A stretch of DNA of 64,000 nt from Xiphydria camelus (lineage: Eukaryota > Arthropoda > Insecta > Hymenoptera > Xiphydriidae): assembly GCA_963678675.1 (NCBI GenBank), contig OY783193.1:21693309-21757308 (forward strand). The letters are read 5' to 3'. The position numbers and the translations under genes are program-made. Of this stretch, positions 11,537 through 22,063 are shown one piece after another; the first letter of the stretch is position 1; each line of letters begins with the position of its first letter. Below the pieces are notes generated by a model. That model ran no database searches, was not told where the DNA came from, and saw only the letters and a list, made by a program, of their open reading frames with translations.

Positions 11537-13703
11537 CTATTCCCTCTGTATCTGTACAATAACTTTAATCGGCGCTATATTATATATTCCACTGTTCGAC
11601 CCTTTGTCGAGCTCTATCTGTCCCTCTTCTAGGTGAAATATATTTTCAAAATCTACGGCATAATCATCGCACTGATTATTACAATCCTCCGAGTTCCCAA
11701 TATAATTTTGCCTTGGATTATTCCCTTTTTTATTTAACCTACACACGCTAGCGAGATGTCCCCGTTTCTTACAAACGTTGCACGAATACTGTTTATATTT
11801 ACATACGGCTGCTCGATGGTTTCTTTTGCCACAACGGTAGCAACGGATATTCCTGTCGTCGATCCGCTTGCCTCTCGACTGCTGCAACGTCTTCTTAGGT
11901 CCCACGAAGTTGATCGAAGTTGATTCCTGTTGCTTCCTCTGCGTCGATCCAATCTCCGCAGCATCCTTAGCCGCTGTTTCCAGTAGATGAGCCAATTCGG
12001 CTGCTCGGTTGCAGGTTAAGTCCTTTTCTCCCAGTAGCTTCTTTTGAATGGAGAGTTCTCGTAGTCCCCATACAAACTGGTCTCTTAAGGGGGTCGAGTC
12101 AGCCTGAAAAAAAAATTTCATATTAAGATTTTATTAGGAAATAAATTATGTACATTTTTATAAAAAATACTATATACTACTCCCCCAAAATACTTAAAAA
12201 ATTACCACTAAGAATAAGGCTACCGATGGCTCCAATTGTCAATATAAGCTATTTTAATTTTTGTACGTCTCGTAAGATTCAGAGTGAACCGAAGCACCGA
12301 CTTGGATGGGCTACAACTTTTTCTCTTCGTAAGAAGATTCTTTCTCGTCGAGTGTAGGGATTTCAATTTGTAACTCCACAAACGAAGATATCACTATATT
12401 TATTCGTGAAAATTTTATTTATCAAAAAATCGATATGGAAACGAGTACCACTACCACAAATTATATTCTATCATAAATTCCTACACTCGAACGAGAAAGC
12501 ATCTTCTTATGAAGAGAATAAGATGTAGCCCATCCAAATCGGTGCCTCGGTTCAATCTGAATCCTACGAGAAGTAAAGCAAAGTGTAAGTGTTGGGAAAT
12601 GAGCGTTAAAGTTTGTCTTATGAATTTACTACTTTTAATTGAAATCTTTGCTATTCACTTTCCATACATTTCTCTTTTAGTTTCTAAGGTCAAATAATAT
12701 AATTTTTCCAACTTTTACAATAAAAAAAAATTTTCAGATAAAAAAATATATTATTGAAAGAGATGAAAAATATGAATATTATACACAATGTTATAAGTAT
12801 ATTTCCCATCACAGTGCATCTTATTTGCATTCTGATGTTCTATAAAAGTAATATCACGTATGTAGGAAAGATATGTTATATTCAGTAATCGATCATTTCT
12901 GCTCTAATGGCCATAACATCTCAATTTTTATGAATTCGAGTATATCGATTTTTTTTTCATGTAGATTATATATATATGAGTCAGAAAACGCAAAAAACCA
13001 AAAATTGATTTTTTTTCAAATTTCAACTGACTCGACCGCCTTAAGTGATTTCCCAGATTTTCACCAAATTCACAATACGTTGAGAGCTTCTTTAAATTTT
13101 TCATAAATTCTTGCGTGTTTTCGCCCTCAGCTTGGCGACATATTGTTTAAATTTAAACCTCTTCGTAATTATGCTAGGCTTGGGTTTTAAATGATTCATC
13201 ATAGTGGTGATCAAATCGTTAAACATTTGCGACGCCGGTTCGACCGGTGTGCATATGTTACGGAGTAGAGCGTAACCCTCACTACCAAGCAATGTGATTA
13301 ACAACGATACCCTTTTTGTATCGGGGATATCGTTGGCAAGAAAGTACTGTTCCAACCTTTCACGCCACATTGTCCAGTCTTCGTGGATGTCGAATTCCTT
13401 TAATTCTCGAATCCTCGATGTAACGATTTGTTGCACTGTGCTTTGCGATGCTCCGCTTTCTAGGTTAATTTTCCATTCCACCTTTTGTGCCAAAAAATGT
13501 TGCTGTTCCAGAGCCAATTGTTTCCCTTGCTCCGTGATTTGCTTCATTTCCTCCGCCAAGTCCGCTTTTCCTTTTTCGAGTTCCTTTAGCTCCTCTTGCC
13601 GTCTTCTTACGTCTTCCATCATTTTACCGACACGTTCACTCTTGATGGATTCCTTTTTCTGCGATCTTTTATCGCCCGCGATCACTTTTCCCGACACGTT
13701 CAC
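11537..13703 (-). pseudogene. Ty3 gag, split by the TTAA transposon
   Basis: The N-terminal part (13703-13101) has a charged coiled-coil-like stretch followed by a capsid-like segment (EDWTMWRERLEQYFLAND). The C-terminal part (12121-11537) carries two zinc knuckles of CCHC type (CYRCGKRNHRAAVC and CNVCKKRGHLASVC). The TTAA element lies between them. Removing it with one TTAA leaves the reading frame continuous at the junction, but a separate frameshift remains near 13140. Gag builds the particle and binds element RNA. Confidence 0.85.
12089..13040. mobile_element. TTAA-target DNA transposon, copy 2, inside gag
   Basis: TTAA at 12085-12088 and 13041-13044; ends GGGGGTCGAGTCAG and CTGACTCGACCGCC. 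It is the reverse complement of 3221-4173 with very few differences (for example ACTCGACGAGAAAG versus ACTCGAACGAGAAAG). The clean insertion in gag gives an exact target site and shows it arrived after the retrotransposon. Confidence 0.92.
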
Positions 13704-14535
13704 TCTCGACGATTATTTATGCGATCCTTTATCGCACGTGTTATCTTTATTCACGACACGCGGTTTCACGAAATCGATGAATATCTTGGCGATCCTTTAT
13801 CGCACGTGTTTATTTTTACCCTCGTCGCCACTGTAATGTTCTTACGATATTAATGCACGCACTAGTTTCGATTAACAAAGAGTTTATTAACAGAAGTTAC
13901 AAAATGAACAAGAGAACTTAGAACGATGCCGGGACCATGCGTATAGCTCAACGGTCGGGAGGGAAGAGAGAGTCTCGACGATGACTCGTCGGAAACGTAT
14001 CGCGCAGGCGGCGCTGTGCTCGCGTAACGCGTACTCCGATAGATGGCGACATAGTATCTAAAGGTGTGGCGACCAGGCGATCGCCACGCCTCTAGTGACC
14101 AGACAGCCTCAACACATCTTGTCCAGTGATCAACCGATCACCACGCCTCTGGCGGCCAGGCGATCGTAGCGCCGGATCACCACGCTTCTGAAGACACAGC
14201 TAGCCACGCCACGAGAGTCGGAAGTCCCATTCTCCTGCCTGCTCGAGCCCACTACGGACGCATCGACACAGCGCTCTGCTCTGTCCTCCGTGGTTGTCGA
14301 ACAGCTTCGGTCTTATGTAGAAACGTACTCGTGTTCGACCACTAGTGAGAAGGGCAGCGCCATCTGGTGGCGGGCCGCCACAGTACTCCCCCCAGTGACG
14401 GCTGCTGGAGGCAGGCGTAACGATGTGGAAGATGGTGGTGTGCGTGGCGATGGCTGTGTGAGCGTGGTTCTATGTGACTGGGACATCGTGAGTTGGAAAT
14501 TCCGCCGGTGTTCGTCACAGCGTGTGAGAGATCGA

Positions 14536-14536
14536 T

Positions 14537-14571
<35 letters not shown>

Positions 14572-14860
14572 TGCGGCTGCTGCCTGCGTGGGTCCAACAT
14601 GGCTGTGTGTGTGCGTGCGCTGGTCTGGGGCTGCTGCCTGCGTGGGTCTAGCATGGCCTTGTGTGTGAGCGCTGGTGCTGTGGCTGCTGCCTGCGTGGGT
14701 CTAGCATGGCCGTGTGTGTGTGCGCTGGCATGGCTGGTGCTCTGGGGCGTCGTGGCCGTGTGTGTGTGGCTGGTGCTGAGAGCGTCGTGGCCGTGTGCGT
14801 GAGCGCTGGTGTGGCTGGTGCTGGCTGAGAGCGTCGTGGCCGTGTGCGTGTGGTTGGCTC
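14536..14860. repeat. TG microsatellite and TG-rich minisatellite
   Basis: A (TG)n tract at about 14540-14570 is followed by units containing GGCTGCTGCCTGCGTGGGTC and GGCCGTGTGTGTG repeated to about 14850. Open frames through it on both strands are simple-sequence artefacts. Confidence 0.85.
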
Positions 14861-14940
14861 TGCTTCCGGATGAAGGTGTCCTATCATGGGATTTCCTTGG
14901 TCCAGAAGGTATGCTGCAGGATGATGATCTTCTCCGCTGG

Positions 14941-14958
14941 ATCACGTCGGGGTCACCA
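14941..14958 (-). promoter_or_regulatory. Primer-binding site matching tRNA-Trp
   Basis: On the minus strand, one base after the 5' LTR, the sequence is TGGTGACCCCGACGTGAT. It is complementary to the 3' end of insect tRNA-Trp (ATCACGTCGGGGTCACCA, from general knowledge of that tRNA). tRNA-Trp priming is known in the CsRn1/Kabuki branch of Ty3 elements. Confidence 0.85.
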
Positions 14959-15225
14959 ATGTGGCGAAAAGGATGTGGTCGCCATCTTATCGGCGGAGCG
15001 TTTCGTCCCGGAGTCGGCCTGTGGACTCGTCAGTAAGGCTAGGCCGACTCCTGCCTTAGACGCTCTGTGGTCCTCGGTGATAGACGGGCAGTTGCGGTCT
15101 TATATAGAAACTTGCCCGTTGATGGACCACTAACGAGAAGCCGAAAGCCGTGGAGTCGAAGGTCGGCGCCACCTGGCGGCAAGGCGCCGTAGCGCAACGG
15201 GCCGCTACAAAGGCACTACATCTCC

Positions 15226-15847
15226 CATTCCTTCCTTTTCTTTTAGATGGTCGATTTTTCGATTAATCTCACGGCCCACAGTGGGCTAGATCTGGAAAAA
15301 TGTGGACAAAAATATAATGGGTCATTCGTTACATTTAAAATTTTGCAGCCAGCTATTATTTACGTCACTGATGACGAATCCGTTTGCGCATTTTTTAAAA
15401 AACAAAAATTTGAACAAAAATAAAAAAACTGATGTCGAACTATGACGGAGTTTTTGCTTATTTCTCAAAGAGGGAGCCCCAATACATGCTTTATCAAAAG
15501 GTAAGATAGGTAGATGTCAATCCTGCGCATATGTGACGTGTGTGTGACATTAATTTGGCTCGATGGAAGGTGTTCCTGAAGGGAAGTAGTATGTTTGCAT
15601 ATATTTTGATAATTTAAAATAATGATCTTTTCTCATTAAATAAAACGATTAAAAACTGCGATTTACACCATTTTTTAAAATAACTTATTGGTAGAAATCA
15701 TTAAAAATAGTTTTTCGCTCGCTACCGCCCAATCTAGTTTTATATTCATTGCATAGCTAATACCTTATAAAAAAGGCACAGCCTGAATCACTACCGCGTG
15801 CATTTTAGAGTCTGTGAGAAGTTATGCGAAAAAGAGCACGGAGCGTA
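15226..15847. other. Non-coding flank, nothing recognised
   Basis: Continuation of the Ty3 insertion site. AT-rich with no open frame or repeat I can identify. Confidence 0.4.
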
Positions 15848-15849
15848 TA

Positions 15850-16450
15850 ACACAGGTTTACAAAAAAAAAAAGTCCGGACTATTTGATCGGATCATGGTA
15901 TTCCGAGGTATTTTTGCGTCCTGAATCCGATCCCGAGGTCATCTGAGCCACATCACGTCAGAAAAACGAGATTTCGAAATAAATAAATAAGGAGATGGGA
16001 CCTGAGCAGCACCCAGAGCATGACTCCAAGGTTCTAAGGCCATTAGGGTCAGTGCTGGGTCCACTGTCAATATGTCACAGTGAACGGATCGCCGGAATTG
16101 GATGCCTTGACAGGGAGATCGTAATCTGCGAAATACAACGATCATGGCAACATTTTATCCACTGGGGTGGTTCTGTGATAGTCCCGGTCGAGATTTAGGA
16201 CTCCATTCCAATGTTTGGAAGGTATTCAAGACCTTAACAGCTACCCTCTCCAACTCAACAGGTCGCTTGAAAAATTGTCCCGGGTCCAGTTCCAAAAAAT
16301 GGTCATTTTAACCTCTAAATGACCTTGAAATCTCGTTCTCCTGACGTGATGGGGCTCAGATGACCTCGGGATCGGATTCAGGACGCAAAAATACCTCGGA
16401 ATACCATGGTCCGGTCAAATAGTCCGGACTTTTTTTTTGTAAACCTGTGT
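15850..16450. mobile_element. Tc1/mariner-type MITE
   Basis: TA duplications at 15848-15849 and 16451-16452. Terminal inverted repeats of about 125 bp start ACACAGGTTTACAAAAAAAA and include AGTCCGGACTATTTG and GGTATTCCGAGGTATTTTTG. No transposase inside. The TA target and long TIRs fit a non-autonomous Tc1/mariner relative. Confidence 0.88.
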
Positions 16451-16452
16451 TA

Positions 16453-17279
16453 TCGACATCTTATGTAGTTTTTGATGCACAAACGCCTCGCGGTAGTTGA
16501 TGAACCATTGTGTCCACAGATACTGGTACGCTAAAGACCTATCCGTAAATTCCATATTGACCATGTTCCATGTCTCAATCGACGAATCTGCATAAAGAGG
16601 ATTCGTGGAAATATAAGTCGCTCTGATACCAAATCTAGTGGAGGTAAATGGTCGGGTATCGGTGGATATTTGAAACCGTTGTAAGTGGCCATATTGCAGG
16701 GATAGTATTCTTTTTGAGTGCTTGACGACAGGTGTAGCAGATTTGAATGATTTCCCCATCAATCCGAGGGAGAATTATGTTCAAAATATCCTCTTGTTCA
16801 CGAACGGAAATTTTTAAAGCGTCTTGAAACCATAACCTATCACAAATAGAGCACGTATGCCCGAAATAATTATTTATAAACTTTTTATTGAATTCCCTAT
16901 GAGCGATTTTATTTCGGTTATAATGACTATATGGCAAGTCCTGACATAAATTATGTTCGCGTGGTCCTGGTTCATTGCGTCGTAAATTGGATGGTCCTGG
17001 CTCGTCGCGGATATCATTGTCAACAAAAGCGGGTTAAACCGAAGATGAATTGTTAGGAGCTAAAATGTCATTTTCATTTTGCACATTATGATTTTCAGGT
17101 TCACTGGTTAATAACTGATCGTCGGAAATTTGATACACTGTGTTTCTCAGTTGTTTTCGTAACCTACTCTCCCTCGTGCGTTGGGCCCCAGACTTTTTCA
17201 CTTTTTTTACACTGCAGTCATCCTTTTTACGTTGTCTCTCACGATATTCCTTACATTTCTGCGCATTTGATTTCGCCAT
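16453..17279 (-). pseudogene. Helitron-type replicase N-terminus, truncated
   Basis: Reads leftward from 17279. It begins MAKSNAQKCKEYRERQRKK, an Arg/Lys-rich start I associate with Helitron-type helicase proteins of insects. After a break (17034-16937) comes a cysteine motif CSICDRLW and then CYTCRQALKKN, both typical of the region before the Helitron rep domain. A frameshift near 16690 follows, then a stretch like the conserved RLISPRIPFMQIRRL segment in another frame, cut off by the MITE at 16450. Only the N-terminus remains; rep and helicase domains are absent. Confidence 0.6.
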
Positions 17280-17980
17280 TATAAATTAATTCAATTAAAT
17301 GTTACTCAAACATAGCACAAAACAAAACAAATGAATATCACTTACAGCACGCACACGAATAAAGACGCTATACTGGTCCCCAGTTAGCTGTAGGTATACG
17401 CAAGCGCCAAATTTATTCGGGGGGCCAGTGAGGTCACCTGACTTACTAGGCTAACGTCCGCCGATAATGGTAACCACGATTTTACCGATCCTACATTCCT
17501 CCCTTCCCTATCCAAACACTCAACCCATGAGGCACAGTGATGACTCATGGTATCGGATTTTTGTCACATACCTGACTCCGGCAAAACCAATTCACGCCCA
17601 AGGTGCCTATAGAAGTTTCACTTCAAAAATCATTTCGTTATTCCATCAAAATGATTTTGTTCGGGTATAATAATTATTTTTCCTCGCATACGTATCATTT
17701 TGTTCTCCTAACAAAATAATTCTGTTCTGCTATATAAGAATTATTTTTTTCTCGCATGAAAATCATTTTGTTATCCCACAAAAAATATTTTGTTCTGCTA
17801 TAAACCTAATTTTTTCCTCGAAATAAATGCTTTTTGGTACATTACAAAAAGAACTGTATTAATCTTAAGAAAATAGTGGTACTTGTTTTGATTCAGAGTT
17901 TATGCAATCGTATTGGATCTGTAACAATTTCTTATAAGATCCTCTAAGAACTTGGTTGGTCCTCACAGGATCTTAAAAAT
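17280..17980. repeat. AT-rich region with degenerate tandem repeat
   Basis: From about 17630 to 17830 the phrases AAAATCATTTTGTT and TTCTGCTATA(T/A)A recur about every 60-90 bases, four times. The rest shows no gene. Confidence 0.45.
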
Positions 17981-18196
17981 ACAAAACGTGTGGCCGCCAC
18001 ACGTGGAAGAAGTGAAACTTCGATATCAGTTCCTCTGAATTTGATTCCGGTGGTATTAGTTTCAATTTGCTCTATACAAGTCTTTTATACAATGCTTCTT
18101 CGTAGAGCCAATTGAAACTAATACCACCGGAATCAAATTCAGAGAAACTGATATCGAAGTTTCACTTCTTCCGCGTGTGGCGGCCACACGTTTTGT
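17981..18196. mobile_element. Hairpin MITE, copy 1 (216 bp)
   Basis: Almost a full-length inverted repeat: ACAAAACGTGTGGCCGCCAC at the left is mirrored at the right, with about 95-bp arms around a short loop. Other copies are at 49675-49888 and 54895-55108. Confidence 0.88.
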
Positions 18197-18425
18197 GTTT
18201 TTTTATGGGCACAAAATGTAGTGTAAGGAATATCATATTCACTGGATGTATTTTCACCGATATTGGATCCTTCAGGGACTTGAAAATCTGTTACATTCTC
18301 CAGGGTTTGGGACTGGTGTTGATCTGCATTAGCAGATATAGCAATATTGGATTCTGTTAATTTAATTCTCTCTCTCCATTTTCGACTTCGTTCTGCATCA
18401 GTTTTAGGTATTTTGTTATAAATTA
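18197..18425 (-). pseudogene. Helitron-type N-terminal ORF fragment
   Basis: Reads leftward in the same frame as the 54.6 kb copy and includes DAERSRKWRERIK, like other Helitron N-termini. Unlike the 54.6 kb copy it has no stop after the KLT residues. It is cut off by the hairpin MITE. Confidence 0.5.
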
Positions 18426-18444
18426 ATCACCCACACGTACACAC

Positions 18445-18475
<31 letters not shown>

Positions 18476-19480
18476 AGAATGTACAGTAATGCATGGTGGT
18501 TACTCGAGAAAGATCACGACTCCGATCGCAGACTACACGAGCTCCGTATAGCCGGCCACTCGACGCGGTAAAATCCGGAAAACTGAAAATGTGCAAACGA
18601 AATACAAACAACTCACAAGTAACTCTGCGCCCTCTAGTCTGGCTTCTCATATATCTTACGGATACACCCAAAAAAGGGTCCTAAACGCTAGATTTATGGT
18701 GAGACTAAACAGTCCTCTTAGTGGAGGTGCGACACAGCGTCGCCTCATATTACGAACAATAGCTTCCATCGCCCGAAGAAACCCTCTCGAGCAACACAAA
18801 CCTGACCCCCTCTGCACAGTCTAAACAGCGATTGATTTTTGCCTCATTTTTCTTCAGTTTCAAGTTAATAACTATAACATGTGCGATCAAGAGTAGATCT
18901 CCTCGAGGTCGTAAATCCCGAAGGCACTACTGCATGACACGAATAGTGACCGAAAACGTAGAGTGGTGGATTTCAACCGTATCGGTTAGTTGAAATGATT
19001 TAACACTGCACTCACAATATTACTGGTGATTATATTGGATTCAAAGAGATATCGTAATTCCGTGATGTATCCGTGGTTTACAATTAGATACACCGAGAGG
19101 TAGTTTTGAGGGAAATGTATGGGACTGTGAACGCATTCGTAACCCCCATTCACCGCCATTTACCGCCTGCCTCGCTGTTGCGACCGATGTACAGATAATA
19201 TCTAGATTAGTGCATTTTACTGAGGTTGCGATAATAGTGAGCCTCGCCGCGTGAGTGATAGTCGTACGGCGGCCTGGCGCTCCAGCCTCGCAAAATCGAC
19301 ACATGGCTTTGCCTGGCAAAGGTGATAGTCTACGTACGGTAGAGAGCGGTAGAATGGAGCAGGGTCGATAGCGGTGGAATGGGGCAGAGTTGAGAGCGGT
19401 GTATTGGGGAAGGGTCGAGAGCGCTGTATGAGTGAGGAACGGCCGGAAGCCCTGGAGTAATAAAGCACGATCTGAGGCAG
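18197..19480 (+). repeat. Dispersed repeat R3, copy 1 (about 1.3 kb)
   Basis: Matches 53410-54890 as the reverse complement, and 18700-19200 also matches 55590-56005 directly. Landmarks: GGTGCGACACAGCGTCGCCT, CTCACAATATTACTGGTGAT, GGTAGTTTTGAGGGAAATG, CCTGCCTCGCTGTTGCGACC. A CA-repeat lies at 18430-18475. The Helitron-type ORF piece at one end suggests it is part of a Helitron family. Confidence 0.8.
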
Positions 19481-19509
19481 GAAGAGAGGATCTTTTCGAA
19501 AAGGCAAGG

Positions 19510-20032
19510 CGGCGGGAAATCGGTGATGATACGGGCCGCATTCAGCTCACATGGGAAGTGTCGTTTGGCGGTCATTACTGCCAAACTCAACAGTGTTAGG
19601 TACCAAGTGGTGTTGGAGAATCATCTCCTGCCATTTATGGAAGAGCGGGATGACGTGGCGTGGGTTTTTCACCAGGATAACGCCCCGATTCACATCAGTT
19701 CCCCCTGCGAGAACAACACTATGGAGTGGATGCGGTGCTATCAAATCGACCTTCTACCCCGAACCGCGTGTTCTCCCGACCTGAACTCCATCGAAAACCT
19801 TTGGGGCATCATGGCGATGACCGTGCGTGACAACTGCCGCAGATATCAAACAGTGGCGCAGCTTAAACGCACGATTCGGGACGCACGGGACAACATCACT
19901 CCGGAGCTCATGCGGACGCTCATAGAGGGCATGCAAAGGTGTTTGATGGAGGTTATAAAGAACAAGGGGGGGTCCTTTGATGTCTCACTAAATTTTTGTT
20001 CGTGTTTGGTCGTGTTTGCTCGTGCTCGTTAG
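19510..20032 (+). pseudogene. Tc1-like transposase, C-terminal half
   Basis: The frame carries the second and third catalytic blocks of Tc1/mariner transposases: FHQDNAPIH (about 19668-19694) and SPDLNSIENLWG (about 19775). It begins at an IRAAFSS stretch that corresponds to the MIWAAFS block, so the helix-turn-helix and first aspartate are missing. It abuts repeat R3 upstream, so it was truncated by rearrangement or insertion. The enzyme family cuts and pastes at TA sites. Confidence 0.88.
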
Positions 20033-20307
20033 TAAGAAAAAGCAGTGTTCATACTCTTTTGAAACGGCTGCTGAGGGAGAAGTTGCAAAGAAGAGGGTGT
20101 ATTCGAGGGGGGTAGAAAGTCATAAGACAAATTGCAATTTAAATAATGTTTTTAGATGCAGGGGACCGGTGTGGGACAAAACTATGCTACATTGACCCCT
20201 CTACAGGGTTGATCTCTGACGTCTCTGTGACGTTAATATTACCACAATTGACGTCTGAAACCCTATACTGACCAAAAAATGACGTCTGAGACGTTATTCT
20301 AACGTCA
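20033..20307. other. Junction region with GACGTC/GACGTT motifs
   Basis: About 20215-20305 holds several GACGTC or GACGTT copies (CTGACGTCTCTGTGACGTT, TTGACGTCTGAAAC, ATGACGTCTGAGACGTTATT). No gene. It precedes the 5'-truncated LINE. Confidence 0.5.
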
Positions 20308-21636
20308 GTGTGCTACCTGGGACTGCACCAATTTGGGTTCAGGCCCGGACTCTCCACCTTGGACGCGATGTTTGTGGCCAGAGGCTTTGTTGAGCGGGCC
20401 GTCGCGGAAGGTGAGGTTGTAATGGCGGTTGCGATTGACATCCAAAACGCATTCAACTCCCTTCCGTGGAATAGCATTATAGCCCAAATGTGTGTGAGGC
20501 ATAAGGCTTTGCCTCGGTATCTGGTTACGATCATCCGCGACTATTTGCACGAGAGGACCGTCCGCTTCCGGGGAGAAGATGGGGAGATCCACACTCGGGA
20601 TGTCAAGGCTGGTGTTCTACAGGGCTCTGTTCTGGGGCCGCTACTGTGGAACATCGCCTATGACCATGTTCTGTGCGCGGACATTCTTCCTGGATGTAGA
20701 ATCGTGGCGTATGCAGACGATACCCTGGTTCTGGCGCGTGGCAGGAATCCCCGTATGGCCTCGCTGCTTGCGACGCGGCAGGTTGGTGCGGTGGTGTACC
20801 GAATAAAAGAATTAGGGTTAAAGATCACCCCCAAGAAGACTGTGGCGATGTTGTTCAGTGGTAGGAACTATGCTGATCGCTGAACCGTTTTTGTGGAAGG
20901 CGAACTCATATCCGCCAAGCATACTATGAGGTATCTAGGCGTGATATTTGACGGCGCACTTTCGTTTCGCCCTCACTTCGAGATGATCAAAGTGAAGGCC
21001 GAGAAAGTCGTGAGAGCTTTGTGGAGCCTCCTCCCGAATTTACGTGGACCTCGAGAACCGAAGATGTGATTGTATGCAAATGTAATACATTCTATTATAC
21101 TCTATGGTTCGCCGCTTTGGAGCTACAGACTTAGCGCTTTCACCAGCTATAGGGGGCCTCTTCTGGCGGTCCAACGCAGGATGGCCCTTAGGTTGATATG
21201 TGCATATCGCACGCTCTCTCTGGAGGCCATCCTGCCTCCAGCTAGCCTGCCAGGCTTCTAGCTAGGCTTCCTCCTATACACCTCTTGGCTGAGTGCCTCA
21301 GGAGGATTCACGAAAGAATTGTGGCCCAACGGAACGTAGACGAGGGGTTGCGGGCTAAAAAAGTCGACATTGTGAAGGCTGCTAAGGCGCTCACCAGGGT
21401 CAAATGGAGGATCCTGTTACAGGGTGCCAATCTCCCAGGAGGCAGGGTGCGTGATGCCGTCCTCCCGGTTTTCGAGAAATGGTTGGACCGGAAGCACGGT
21501 TCGCTGGGCTTCCATTTGGCCCAGCTTATGGGTGGGCATGGATGTTTTGGGGAGTTTCTCTTCCGAATTAATAAGGAGGAGTCTCCCCGGTGCCACCATT
21601 GTCCTGCGGAGTTCGACTCGGCTGAGCACACTCTAA
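20308..21636 (+). pseudogene. R1-like LINE reverse transcriptase, 5'-truncated, first part
   Basis: Starts within the RT (HQFGFRPGLSTLDAM), then AIDIQNAFNSLPW, GVLQGSVLGPLLWN and the active site VAYADDTLVL (YADD codons at 20710-20721). Stops occur at about 20881, 21066 and 21259, and frames shift afterwards. The region after RT includes the thumb and a CCHC-like stretch (CHHCPAEFDSAEHTL). R1-type LINEs insert by target-primed reverse transcription; the usual rDNA target is not seen here. The gene is then interrupted by element A. Confidence 0.85.
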
Positions 21637-21818
21637 CAAGGGGACCCTTCGAAAGTCGGAGCACCGACTGTAATGAATTTTTTTTTTATAAATAAAGGGA
21701 AGTCCCCTGAGTAACGCTCATACTTTACTTTTGTCCAATGCGCCTTTGTTTATTAAAAAAAAAGAAATTATTTTGACGCGTAAAGTGTGTACTGTAATGT
21801 AATACTCGGTATCCAAGA

Positions 21819-21908
21819 TAACGGCGTGGCGCAGTCGGCTAAGGCATAGACTTACCACGCGGGCGTCCCGCGTTCGATTCCCGTGCATGCACTATCTTTT
21901 TTTTTTTT
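21819..21908 (+). ncRNA. tRNA-like Pol III unit in the left TIR of element A
   Basis: GGCGTGGCGCAGTCGGCTAA is a good A box, and GCGTTCGATTCCC about 45 bases on is a good B box. A run of 12 T (21897-21908) follows directly, as in a Pol III terminator. The acceptor ends do not pair and the anticodon arm is irregular, so this is tRNA-derived rather than a working tRNA. Transcription would run into the element. Confidence 0.72.
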
Positions 21909-22063
21909 GCCAATTTCGAACTTTTTCACTTTTTTTATTATTCAAACTATTGCTACTAATCTTTAAAAGTAAAATAAATCTAGGTAAGGCGAAAAAACAA
22001 AATTTAAACACGTTCAATTACAAAAAGCATTTTCATTTATTCGTAACAAGTGAAATTTTAAAT

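Larger units (their letters stand above)
14065..15209 (-). mobile_element. TRIM-like mini LTR retrotransposon
   Basis: Inserted in the Ty3 LTR with a 4-bp duplication AAGG (14061-14064, 15210-15213). Two LTR-like ends start TGTGGCG and finish GCCACA or GCTACA: 14065-14382 and 14960-15209. They share the half containing CGGTCTTATRTAGAAAC and CGAGAAG but differ in the other half. The 577-bp interior has no gag or pol; it is full of TG-rich minisatellite units (CTAGCATGGCCGTGTGTGTG-like). A purine tract (complement of GTACTCCCCCCAG) abuts the left LTR and a tRNA-Trp primer site abuts the right one. It needs another element's enzymes. Confidence 0.82.
8214..15220 (-). mobile_element. Ty3/gypsy LTR retrotransposon with two nested insertions
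   Basis: Bounded by 5-bp duplications TCTCC at 8209-8213 and 15221-15225. LTRs begin TGTA and end TACA. Read on the minus strand the order is gag, protease, RT, RNase H, integrase, as in Ty3/gypsy; no envelope frame is seen. A purine tract (complement of TTCCCCCACACT, 8452-8463) abuts the 3' LTR. Two insertions interrupt it: the TTAA element at 12089-13040 and the TRIM at 14065-15209. Without them it is about 5 kb. Frames are broken in gag, around RT and in integrase, and a key integrase residue is changed, so this copy is dead. Two CCHC knuckles in gag suggest a mag-like lineage, tentatively. Confidence 0.93.
13832..15220 (-). repeat. 5' LTR of the Ty3 element, interrupted by the TRIM
   Basis: The LTR runs 13832-14064, is broken by the TRIM (14065-15209) and ends at 15210-15220. 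The sequence next to it on the minus strand, starting TGGCGACGAGGG at the LTR edge (about 13831 downward), is where a primer-binding site should be; I could not match it to a tRNA. Confidence 0.88.

Noticed and set aside
14313..14945. Long His/Thr-rich open frame on the minus strand
   Set aside because: It is the complement of TG-rich simple sequence and has no stop for that reason.
8214..15220. Endogenous virus with envelope
   Set aside because: No envelope frame between integrase and the 3' LTR; it is a plain Ty3 retrotransposon.
21819..21892. A functional tRNA gene
   Set aside because: A and B boxes and terminator are good, but acceptor arms do not pair and the anticodon stem is irregular, so I call it tRNA-like only.
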